Source of the DNA: Dissophora ornata
Lineage: Eukaryota > Mortierellomycota > Mortierellomycetes > Mortierellales > Mortierellaceae
Direction of reading: 5' to 3'
Assembly: GCA_025201705.1 (NCBI GenBank)
Contig: MU616610.1
Span: 18,831-82,830, forward strand
DNA: 64,000 bases
Under the pieces are notes generated by a model. It saw only the letters and a list, made by a program, of their open reading frames with translations, was not told where the DNA came from and made no database searches. Positions 48,615-58,793 of this stretch are shown here, piece by piece. The first letter of the stretch is position 1, and each line of letters opens with the position of its first letter. Made by a program: the position numbers and the translations under genes.

Positions 48615-51212
48615 ATGGCTAACCAGGCTCGCGTCGCTTCCCTCCAGGACAACATCAACCGCCCCACCCGCGTTCTCTCTTACCCAAAGAGGGCCGATGG
48701 CAAGCCCGTCTACACCTCCGAGTTCTTCGGTGAGAACGTCTTCTCGCTCCAGCAGATCGCCAAGGCCCTGCCCAAGCCTGCCTATGCCTCATTCCTGAAG
48801 CAGATGCGCGGTCGCCAGGCCCTTGACAAGGCCACCGCCGATGCCATCGCTCACGCCGTTCGCATTTGGGCCATGGACCGTGGTGCCACTCACTTCACCC
48901 ATTGGTTCCAGCCTCAAACTGGCACCACCGCCGAGAAGCACGATGCCTTCCTCACATTAAAGTCCACCTTTACCCCCAACGGCGAGGAGGTAAGAATTCA
49001 CCCGCAAAAAAGAGAGAACATGAGCAAGAAGACTTTTGGACTCGTTGCAGTGCTGACTGAGATCTAGAAAGGGGGAGAAAAAAAAAGGGAAAAGCAGGCA
49101 CAGAGTTAATCATCAAAGGGATGAAAGGCAACAGAAAGTACGGGTCATGGTCGCGTACTTGTCCCTTTAGACTGGATCAGTCCGGCGAGGGCAGTGCTGA
49201 TATGATCAGTCTTTTTCTGGATGGGGATAACGATGATTCACCAGAAAGTAAAAACAAAAACAAAACAAGAGCCAAAGGATCATGCTAACAAAAAACATAA
49301 TTACAATTAGGTCACTGCTATTGATGCCTTCTCCGGCACGCAGCTGCTCCAGGCCGAGCCCGATGCGTCATCGTTCCCCTCCGGAGGCATGCGCACCACC
49401 TTCGAGGCCCGTGGATACACTGTCTGGGATACCACCTCGCCCATGTTCATCCAGGAGGGTCCCCACGGCACCTCGGTCCTTTATATCCCCTCCGTCTTCA
49501 TCTCCTACAACGGTGATGCCCTCGATGAGAAGACCGTCCTCCTCCGCTCCACCTCCGCCATCGCCAAGTCCTGCAGCGATCTCCTCAACCTCATTGACCC
49601 CGTCCCCGTCGGAGCCCAGCCCAAGGTCAGCCACGTCTACACCACTCTTGGAACCGAGCAGGAGTACTTCTTGATCGACCGCTCCCTCTACTCTCTCCGC
49701 CCCGACTTGAAGCACACCGGTCGCACCTTGGTTGGCAACTTGCCCCCCAAGCACCAGCAGATGGACGACCACTACTTCGGACGTGTTCCCTCCAAGGCCA
49801 TGGCCACCATGTCCGAGGCCGAGCTCGAGCTCTTCCGTCTTGGTGTTCCAATCAAGACCCGCCACAACGAGGTCGCACCTCAGCAGTTCGAGTGCGCCCC
49901 TATTTTCGAGGAGGCTTCGCTCGCTGTTGACCACAATTTGTTGACCATGGATGTTCTCTCGAAGGTTGCTCACAAGAACAAGCTGAAGGTCCTCTTCCAC
50001 GAGAAGCCTTTCAAGGGCGTCAACGGATCCGGCAAGCACTGCAACTGGTCCATGTCGACTGATCGTGGCGAGAACTTGCTTGACCCTACCGTCAAGCCTG
50101 AGACCAACTACCGCTTCTTGCTCGTCCTCGTCTCGGTCCTTCATGCCGTCCAGCAGCACGGAGGTCTCATGCGTACCTCGATCGCCTCCTCTTCCAACGA
50201 GCACCGTCTCGGTGCCTGCGAGGCTCCCCCAATGATCGTCTCCGTCTTCCTCGGTGAGCACTTGACCGAGGTTCTCAACTCGATCGAGGAGGGTCGCCCC
50301 ATCAAGAACTTCTCCGTCCCCGAGATCCAGACCATCAAGTTGGGAGGTACCGCCTTGGATGTCAAGGTTGCCTCCTTGCCCAGCATTGCCCGTGACTTGA
50401 CTGACCGCAACCGCACCTCGCCTTTCGCCTTCACTGGTAACAAGTTCGAGTTCCGTGCCGTCGGCTCCAAGCAGTCACCTGCCTTCCCCGTCACCATCCT
50501 CAACGCCGCTGTTGCCTCTGCCCTCCAGGATGTGTCTGCCGCCCTTCGTGAGCAGATGGGTGACAGACCTTACCCCTCGGATGCTGACAAGGTTGCTGTC
50601 ATCAAGAAGTTCATCGCCTCCACCAAGGCTGTCCGTTTCGAGGGCGATGGTTACTCTGAGGCCTGGATCCACGAGGCCGAGAGACGTGGTCTCCCCAACA
50701 TCAAGACCAGCCCCGAGGCCTTTGAGCAGCTCTTGAACCCCACCCACTATGAAATGTTGACCAAGCTCGGCATCTTCACCGCCTCTGAGCTCCAGTCCCG
50801 CCACTTGATTCTTCAGGAGCGCTATGCCAAGGATCTCCTCGTCGAGGCCACGACCCTTAGCACTTTGCTCGCCTCTCAGATCTTGCCTGCTGCTTTCGAA
50901 TACCGCGGCAGTCTCGCTCAGTCCATCAGTCTGTTGAAGAGCATTGATACCGAGGATGCCGCTCCCGAGTTGGCTGTCCTTCAGTCCCTGACCCCCATCG
51001 TCAAGGACCTCCAGGCTGCCATCGCCAACTTGGACAGCGCCGTCCACAAGATGCACGAAGTCGGCGATGATCCCGTCGCCGAGGCCAAGTATGCCTGCGC
51101 CAACATCTTGCCTGCCATGAACGAGGCTCGTGCTATTGCCGACAAGCTCGAAGTCCTTACTGCCGACAAGTACTACCCCATCCCCCACTACAGCGAGCTC
51201 TTGTGGTTCTAA
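48615..51212 (+). CDS. Glutamine synthetase type III (GlnN-like)
   Basis: ATP-dependent amidation of glutamate to glutamine, the entry point of ammonium assimilation. 758 residues in exons 48615-48989 and 49311-51212, joined in phase. Size and layout match GSIII (about 700-750 residues), not the eukaryotic GSII of about 360. Motifs are THWFQPQTG, FSGTQLLQAEPDASSFPSGG, GTEQEYFLID, RHNEVAPQQFE (metal ligands), VNGSGKHCNWSMST and NRTSPFAFTGNKFEFRAVGS. The GSIII-specific C-terminal helical extension ends YYPIPHYSELLWF. Codons are strongly biased to C/G-ending, unlike neighbours, suggesting very high expression. The only intron, 321 bp, is long for this window. A long pyrimidine-rich leader precedes the ATG. 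GSIII is best known from bacteria and protists such as Dictyostelium. Confidence 0.95.
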
Positions 51213-51548
51213 GCGCCAGACAACAGTCGACTCAATTTTTTGCGGGACAAAGAACATATTTTGGAAACAGAGAACGAAGGGAGGAGTTTGTAAATTGTAG
51301 AATATCATCAGGACAAAAAAAAACGGAAAATGGCAAGTTGCTATTTTGTTTGTAAAAAGAATACCATCAACCAATAAAGAAAGTTTCTCACTTAAGGTCT
51401 TGGTCATGTATAAAGTGAATCGACGTTTCTCGGGCTCATTAAGACTCTTTCTGGTCGACATTATTTATTCTGTTAAATGTATTATGACAAGCAGTGCAGA
51501 TTCGGGTGGGTAGGATGAATATCCATTTGTGCAAGAGACGGTAGCCCG
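51213..51548. other. Convergent 3' ends, inner boundary of right arm
   Basis: 3' untranslated sequence of glutamine synthetase (AATAAA-like CAATAAAGAAAG near 51372). From about 51483 onward it becomes the reverse complement of the CDT1 3' flank. No gene is seen. Confidence 0.6.
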
Positions 51549-54056
51549 TTATTGCCGCATGCTTTTCGCCACGAGACGCGTCCTCAGTGCCCTCTCATCA
51601 TGGACGATCTTTCCTCCTTTGCCATCGTCCCGCAGGACCTTAAAGTATCGACCCCCATCGCTCAACGAAAAGATGTTGCACCATTCTGGCAGTGCCTCCG
51701 CCAGCATCTCCAGACTCTCCCTTCCCTCGACTTCCGAGATCGGCATCCTTGAGCTCTTCACAACCACCGCCGTCAATGTCTTCAGAGGCGTCACATCCAC
51801 GCGCTTAAACCGGATCAAATCAAATACCGAGGGCAGGCGAGAACTAATCAATGCTTGGTGCTTCTCTTCCGGAGTGGCGAGACCTTGCACTGACTCTTTC
51901 TTTGCCAGTTGCTTTTGACGAATCTAATAGTTGTCGAAAAAAATCCAAGAAGCGGACGAGTTGAGCACTCTGTTGATAAATATCCTTCCAGAAACCTCCT
52001 CCGCTCTGATGAGAATGTTAAACAAACACTTACCCGCTCTTTGAGCTGCTCCAACCTGGAAAGTGCCTTCGCACCCGACGAGTCTGGAGCTACATCAGTC
52101 AACTCCGTGGCTGTCGCGACTGTCTTCATTTCGGCAACGAGAGAAGATCCTGGCGACCCTGATTCCTCGTTAGCTCTCCGTAGGATATCTCTCCTGCTTC
52201 CCAAGTCCCGGAGATTCAGGTTTGACGCGTCGATTACAGCCGGCTTCAGCAGCGGCATTTCTGCTTCACCGATTGGTGGTACGCTCTCCAGGTCAAAATC
52301 CGGATGCCAATGGTGAGGATAGGTGTCAGTCCGTGGTGGGGTTGTTGAGGAGATGAATTTCTAGTATCCATGCAAAATGGTGTGTTTCATTAGCATTCAG
52401 TCCCGTTGACGCAATGCGAGTAATGTAGTCCAATATTTTGGTTAGTCTTGTTCATTCAAGTCAAGTACCTGGTGGTGTTGCTTGATATGGTCGTAGAGAC
52501 GGTCCGTGAACAGCTTGCTCCGCTTCTCTGCCTGAGGGATGAAATTGCCCTCGGCCTCATCTTTCAGCTCTAGCATATCAATCAAGATCGACCTGGTCTT
52601 TACCCCTTCGAACAAACATGGTGCAACCACAAACTTGTACCCATCCGGCAACAGTGTCTTGAATTGTGCAAGATGCTTGATCTCAAAATTCCTATCAAGA
52701 GGAGACGGTATGTTGTTTGTGTGAATTAGTCGTGCGTCGATTCCTTCTGCCCTGTCTCTGAAAATATGCGTTGCTCGAAATATTTATTTACCTGGAGGAC
52801 TGAAGTTCGACATGCTTCTTCAGTCGGTGGTAGAAACACAGTTGTCCTTGCCTCTTCGTGAACATGAGCACAGTCTCCAGCCCTTTGAAATTGGCGCACA
52901 GCGCGCTCATGTGGCTTGGTAGAGGGAGAGGCGTTTGAAGAGTTGGTTCTTGAACTGTAGGCTTGTGTGAGATTACAGATGGTATACTGATCGATTTGCG
53001 AACCTCGACCTTGTGGTGGGTGCTGCTGGATTCTTCAATGTGAGCCTTTCTGAGATTGGTGCGCGGGAGTGCCTTGACGACCGTGCGCGCCAAAGGGTGA
53101 ATGTTGTCCTCATCCTCGTCGTTGCTATTGCTATGAGAGTCATTGCTATGCATAATGGTGTCCTTGGCGATAGGTTTTCCTGCTCCCATATGTGCCGTTG
53201 ATTGTGAAGGTTCCTTTGAGGCTGCAGAGTCATTACTCTCCTCCACTGCAGCCATTAGCAAGGTCTCCTCGCCTTCAGAACCTTTTCGTGTTTCTAGCGC
53301 TATCACCTCCGTCGCCTCCTCTGACATCTTTTCAGCGACTTTCCCAATCTCCTCCTCCATCAGCGTCTCTGCTATTTTCTTCGCCTGACCAGTAGCTGAA
53401 TCCTCATTATCGCCTGTGTTCTTCTTCTTCGTGCTGATACGTCGAAAATCGATTAACGTCTGAGTCTTTCCAGTGGCGGCTTTCGTTTTTGACGCGCTGC
53501 GTAGAGTCCTCTGAGTAGCCGCGTCATTATTCTTCAGTTCCTGACCAGATGTCTTTGAGCGTGACGATCGTCCATCGGCAGCCTGCTCGATATCCCTAGT
53601 AATTCTTTCTTCCTTTTCCTTCCTGTAGGTCGCCTAGCATATTTCCACATCCAAAAAGGCATGTTATTGGCATTATCGATTGCAGTCTGGAGCGCGTGCA
53701 GCAGAGTTGGTAGCAGGGTTGGTGGCGCCTTACCAACTTTTGTTCTACGGTCCGCACAAGGTTGCCCGCCCTTTCCAGCAACAGCTCTTCTGGAGAAGGG
53801 GGAGAGGTATCCCTGTTTTCAACAGCCTCGGCTTCTGCATTCTCGTCTACGCCTATGGTTGCCTTGCCATGTTTCTACAAATTGTGGAGAGACGAGCATT
53901 TTGATTTAGCATGCCTGCAACAGCAAAGTGCGAGTGCGTGACTTGAAGGCGAGTGTTCAGGTTGCCGAGAAACGTGCCACTCACCGAGTGTAGTATCCTG
54001 CGTGCGCCGGTTTTCTGCTGCGCAAAGCCTAGCTGTGTCTGGTTCCTGGTGGTCAT
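51549..54056 (-). CDS. CDT1: DNA replication licensing factor Cdt1, right copy
   Basis: Second full-length Cdt1 gene, ATG 54056 to TAA at 51549, with the same six-exon layout as 33212-35727. All splice sites and frames I checked are intact, so both copies appear functional. The central and C-terminal winged helices are almost unchanged; differences there include LLPDGY for LLPEGY and RRDIL for RRDIP. The disordered N-terminal exon differs much more (about seven amino-acid changes in 47 residues). Intron 1 is about 9 bp shorter. Same divergent promoter as its partner gene at 54357. Cdt1 dosage is tightly limited in eukaryotes to prevent re-replication, so two copies are notable. Confidence 0.87.
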
Positions 54057-54356
54057 GTTGGAGGTAAGCAATGGGCACAGGACAGAGGGCAGAAGACAAA
54101 ATCGTTTTCAAATAAGATTGAACCTGTTCATTGAAGAACCTGGTAGTTGCAGGCTGCGCGATGATGTAGTCTTCCGCGTTATCACGCGTCAATGAAAAAC
54201 AGTAAATGAAATGCTCCAAAGAGCATGCAGAACTTTGCCCTGCCCCTCACTCCATTGCAACGACTGAAAGCTCCTGCACACACACACATACCCCCACTCA
54301 ACCACTCAACCACACAGGACACCCCATCGGTAGAGCCGCACGGCGACACAGCAGCC
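54057..54356. promoter_or_regulatory. Shared bidirectional promoter of CDT1 and the coiled-coil gene (right)
   Basis: A 300 bp interval homologous to 32911-33211, with a CA-repeat length change, a roughly 10 bp loss next to the ATTTACTGTTTTTCATTGACG segment and a small insertion near 54130. ACGCGT is kept at 54184-54189. Confidence 0.6.
54184..54189. promoter_or_regulatory. ACGCGT, MluI cell-cycle box-like site
   Basis: The conserved counterpart of the site at 33089-33094, about 130 bp upstream of the CDT1 ATG. It is an inferred MBF-type binding site. Confidence 0.5.
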
Positions 54357-56260
54357 ATGCAGGACGAGAATGCCATCGAGGCACAACACAGTCCGCGCTT
54401 CAAGTCGACCTCGCACTTGAAGAACAAATCAGAGGTACCAACTTCGTGCGGATTAGCAGCAGCAATGTATTATGGTCTGTTAGAGTCCAGCTCAAATAAC
54501 GACTCACCCTGTGGCACTCTTCGATTGCCTTTTCTTTATCTCCATAGAGTATTGCTGATGGCATGCCACCACAGAAGACGCAGAAGCTTGGCCATGTGGT
54601 AATTCCAAGCATCATGCAGGAAGCGACAGTTTATGGCAGAGGTAACTGATGAGGATTACGATTCTGACTTATTTTCCTTATCGCCTCTACTGTAGCCTTC
54701 AACTCAACTCCTTGAGGCGACGCCACTGAATGCTATCACAAACCTCCCCCGAGTACACGTAAGGAGTACTACGAACATCATCGGCATATATCCGCCACCA
54801 TCATGCAATTGAAACAAGCGCTAAACGGCGTACTCTGCTCTCTCAATATTTAGAACCGGACACACCCTCTACCTGGCACTGCTAAAGGGAAGCATACCCA
54901 GGGAGTAAGGCCAACCCCAGACCCTTCAGCAGCAATTGTCCTTGTACATCACGACGGCGATCCCTAACCCAATACCTTCAACATGCACTATAGAAAACCT
55001 CCCTATCAAAGTCACAAACTACAGCAACATTCCAGACGCGTCTTGACTTCCAGAAAAAGTCCAAGCATCAACAGGAGTCTCCAGAAAGAGAAAATGCCAC
55101 AACCGAGCAGGACCAGATGACCGTCAGGGCACTGGAGAACTCCCTTGAAGACCTCAAGCAGTCAGTGGAACAGCTACAGCGCCAGTGCGAGCAAGAAGAG
55201 GCCACCCTCAGCAGTATGCGAGGCATTTTTAAGAAGGAGGACAGCGTACTCACTGAGCAGAATCGGGATGCGGAAATGGAACGAAAGGAGCTTGAGGCGA
55301 CAGTTGCTGACCAAGAATCTGAGATTCAAAAGTACGAGGAGCAGGTGTTGGACTTGAAGTTCCAGATTGAAAACAAACTGTTGGAAATCCATGACCGTGA
55401 GCGAGAGCTGGAGCAGTTTGAGGAGGCCACGCTTAAGGAATTGGGATTGAGCGATCTCCAGGAGAAGAATGAGGAGTTGATCGAACTAAAGGGCATCATC
55501 AGCAAGGAAACGGACACGTTGCTGTCTGAACTCAGTGAGGTTGTTGACTATGCGGAGGATGACGATGGTCGGGCCGTTATCGTAAATTTGAAGAATGAGC
55601 TGCAGGAACATGATGTTTATATCGAATGTCTGGAGAACGACTTAAGCCTCAAGAACGATGATATGGATGCCGAATTGACCTCCTTCCTCTTGGGCCACTC
55701 GATTGAGGGAGAGTTTATGGCGCACAGAGCTCGGTACGATCTCACCAAGGGTAGTGACCTAGACAAGGAGGTAATGTGAAGATGCACCTTGTGCCATTTT
55801 TCCGGGTATTAAATACGATGCCAGTGACGATCTTTGCTAACCATCCAGGTCTTATTTTTCCATGGTTTAGGTCACAAAGTACCAGAAGCAGCTCGTGATC
55901 AAGCACGAGCGACAAATCTCGTCGTTGACACAGCAGCGCACTGTGCAAATGGAGCAGATTACTATGAAGACTCAGTAAGTCGATCGCGCTGTTGTGGCGT
56001 ATGTTAATTTGACGTTGAAGAGTGTCCTGAGAAGCTGTTATCGACTCAGTAGTTTCTTTATTTATATTCTCCATGATGACAGGTCACACGAGAGACGGCT
56101 TGCAAAGCTGCAAAAGAACATTGAAGATGCTGTGAAAACCATTGACCGTTCAGAGCAGGATTTCGAGGACGCGGAGATAGAGCGCGTTCAGATGCAAGAG
56201 CAGACCGATGCGTTGAAGAGGGAGATTATGAATATTCGTCAACAGCTGGCTCTTCTGTAG
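54357..56260 (+). CDS. Unrecognised long coiled-coil protein, right copy
   Basis: Paralog of the gene at 31042-32910, about 440 residues. The first exon (54357-54434) and its intron match the left copy almost exactly. Later exons are STQLLEATPLNAITNLPRVH near 54700-54760, PLPGTAKGKHTQG near 54854-54902, a long coiled-coil exon from about 54993 to 55770 (KTSLSKSQTTATFQTRLDFQ then KELEATVADQESEIQ), about 55870-55974 and 56083-56260. The long exon has a few extra residues (DDDGRAVIV) relative to the left copy and about 70 percent amino-acid identity. Introns stay over 90 percent alike, so the protein has changed faster than neutral sequence. No premature stop was found in the chosen splice model. 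Function is unknown. Confidence 0.68.
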
Positions 56261-57268
56261 CTGGGACACAGTCTTTGTCCCTTTTTTTCCCTTCCCTGTC
56301 GCATCCCTGCTTGACTATTACTTGTATTTGTTATCCCCTGCCCCGTTTGTAAGAAAATCCATAACTGCTGTACATACCGAGCTTTTTCCGCACTGCTCCC
56401 TAACTTTGTCATCCCACTCACTCGACTCCACAGCACTCGCATGTCATAGCGTAATAAAAAATGACAATGGGGTTAAGGGCTGTGTGACTTTTCGAGGCAG
56501 AGAGAGTGAAATTTTTATTTATGGGAGAGACAGCAGTGGGCCGCAGGAGCTCCCTCTTTCACTTCAATATGGTATAGAGACCTTGTATTGAATTTCAGCG
56601 TCGAATCAGAGACTGGCAAAAGGAGAACACAGACCAAGAAAGGAGGACACTCATCCATGGATGGGCGCGACACATCCAACTAGCCATCCAACCAACCATT
56701 GAGCCATCGAACCACAGCTGCAACAGGCATCGATCTATTGAACAGCCTTCGCGTTATCCATCCAAGGAGAGCGCCCCACAAACAATCGCTGTATAGAGAC
56801 ATACGGAACTATACCTCACATTGAGCGATTGCTTTTGTGGTGGACGACTGATTCAATGAACGCTGGATACAACATTCCCTTCCAACCCTGGCTCACCAGC
56901 GGAGGGACTTCAAAGATCGCCTACGGACAGGATGAATCTGTCATCATACATCTATCAGGAGACGTCGTTGATCTTTCGCAACAGACGTGGCTTTAGTGAA
57001 CGTTGCATCTTGACAAACTTGCTTGGGCTGTTTACATCAATGGATGGAGAACTGCTGCAGAAAGTCTGTCGCGTTGCAAGGTTCGCCTAAGCTGTATGGA
57101 TGTACTTTCAGTAGACGCAATCATCAGGCACGGGCGACCCGACACTAATCTACACATCCATGAATGGCGTGATCGACGGCATCAGGAATCCACCAATCCC
57201 TATCCTTTCACTCGAACTGTCTCGAATAACGCCACATACTCATCACCCTCCCTTTCCCTCTCTTTCAG
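56261..57268. other. 3' flank of the right arm and probable 5' leader or first intron of eS26
   Basis: Homology with the left arm fades by about 56285. An ATG directly followed by GTATAG at 56569-56574 is a candidate one-codon first exon for eS26, giving a 697 bp intron ending at the CAG at 57266-57268. No other gene is supported. Confidence 0.4.
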
Positions 57269-58069
57269 ACCGTCAAGAGAAGAAACCACGGACGCAACAA
57301 GAACGGTCGCGGCCACGTCAAGCCCGTCCGCTGCTCCAACTGCTCCCGCTGCGTCCCCAAAGACAAGGCCATCAAGCGTTACACCGTTCGTCCTATGGTC
57401 GAGCTCGCTGCCGTCCGTGATATCACTGAGGCTCTTGTGTACAAGGGTAAGGAGCCTTTTCCATCATCACTTTTACCACTGTCGCCAAGTGACTTGGGTG
57501 AATTTTTCTTTCAGGATCAGCAGATGCTGGACTTTCGACAACCGTTTGATCATAGCATTTTTCAAGCGCGAGGGACAATGAAAACAGGAAAATAAGCGAC
57601 AGCGACATTGCCTGACTTGCTCATGAACTGGATAGTCTGAATCTTTTAAAACGACTTGACGCGCTGGAAACTCAGGAGGACAGTTCATGGTTAACTCCTA
57701 GATCATGAATATTTACACGCATATGGTCCCATTTTCTTTTTGCTTGCCTTGCGCCATAACAGAGTACACCTTGCCCAAGTTCTACATCAAGATTCACTAC
57801 TGCATCTCCTGCGCCGTCCACGCCCACATTGTCCGTGTCCGCTCCCGTGTTGGCCGTCGCAGCCGTGCTCCCCCACCACGCTTCCGTTTCAAGGTAAATT
57901 GATAGTTTAGGGATCGAAGCAGGATGTTGACTCGAGTATGAGTTGCAAAGTGTCGATGTATGACAAGGGATAGATAACTAATGTCTACTCCATGTTACCC
58001 TCTATTTCTGTTTCCCCTTTCCAGGATGGCAAGAAGGTTGCCCCTGCTCAGGCCGCCAAGCCCCTGTAA
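57269..58069 (+). CDS. RPS26: 40S ribosomal protein eS26 (first codon in an upstream exon)
   Basis: Component of the small ribosomal subunit near the mRNA exit channel. Exons are 57269-57446, 57763-57893 and 58025-58069, total 117 codons plus stop. The sequence begins [20 protein letters not shown], so only the initiating Met is missing; the start must be spliced from upstream. Zinc-binding pairs CSNC and [34 protein letters not shown] and [10 protein letters not shown] match the family along its length (about 119 residues). The tail [14 protein letters not shown] is lineage-specific. Codons are C-rich at third positions, as expected for a highly expressed gene. Confidence 0.93.
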
Positions 58070-58793
58070 AGCACTTTATTTTTTTTGCCTCGAAGGTCAT
58101 TCTGAGAAGAAAAAAAATACGAAAATGAAAAATGTGTTTTCTACAGTGAAAAGCTAGAGGAGTTTTTTTGTTTGTTTTTCATTTCTTTGAAAGAAGAAAG
58201 GAAAGAAGAAAGAAAAGCCTGCTATCCTAATAAATGATTCAGAAGAAGAGTAGTTGAAGACGACTCTTTTGCATGGTCTTTATTCATTTTGAAACTCTGA
58301 GAGATCGCGCTGTTTGCTGGGGGGGGGGGGAAGGAGAAATGACGACGCTTTGCTTCATGGCGGCAAGGTTGCCCTCCTCCGGTGCCTTGAGGGGGTCCAA
58401 TTGCAGTGCTATCTTGGAAATCACTTGGGATCTGGAACTCACGAAAAATGGCAAACGCGCAGCAAGGGTTGCTTGAATGTGCAGGACGTGGTGACACAAT
58501 GCCAAGCCAAAGAAAAAGCCAAGAAGCGGCAATTCAGTATTTGGACACGTTCGACGCCGTGTTTTTCCAACGCTCTCTGATTCTCTTTTGCAACTTTCCC
58601 ATCACTCTTTGCCATCAAAAACTCATTCCCTCTCATTCCTTCTCATCATTCCCAGCCCTCTGTACACGAGCCCCCTTCTGCGCGCTTGATATTCTACTTT
58701 CCCTCTCTCTCCCTCTCTCTCCCTCTCACGCTCTCTCCTTTGCTTTTTTTTATAAATATCACTCGCGGCGTGTGCACTGACAGACAGAGACAC
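58070..58793. other. Intergenic region with homopolymer tracts
   Basis: eS26 3' sequence rich in T and A runs, an 11-12 nt G-run at about 58319-58330, then a CT-rich (CTCTCC)n leader at 58700-58740 leading to the next ATG. No gene is supported. Confidence 0.55.
58751..58758 (+). promoter_or_regulatory. TATA-like element
   Basis: TATAAATA follows a T-run, 43 bp before the ATG at 58794, a suitable place for a core promoter with a short leader. Confidence 0.4.

Larger units (their letters stand above)
51483..56285 (-). repeat. Right arm of the large inverted segmental duplication
   Basis: Reverse complement of 31015-35800. Its gene order is CDT1 (-) then coiled-coil gene (+). Inner homology ends near 51483 and outer homology just past 56260. 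Near-identity holds from about 51545 to 54650; divergence is strong from about 54850 outward. Confidence 0.93.

Noticed and set aside
49368..50261. 297-codon minus-strand ORF, and another at 50475-51461
   Set aside because: They lie antisense to the glutamine synthetase exon; high C/G third-position bias suppresses antisense stops.
51529..52316. Plus-strand ORFs of 129 and 135 codons, mirrored at 34960-35717 on the minus strand
   Set aside because: They are antisense shadows of CDT1, duplicated because CDT1 is duplicated.
54840..54890. Apparent premature TAA at 54883 in the right coiled-coil gene
   Set aside because: It appears only in the wrong phase. Phase 0 after the TTTAG acceptor stays open and matches the left copy.
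31015..56285. Inverted duplication as an assembly artefact
   Set aside because: The arms differ by many substitutions and several indels, and both retain open frames, so two real loci are more likely.
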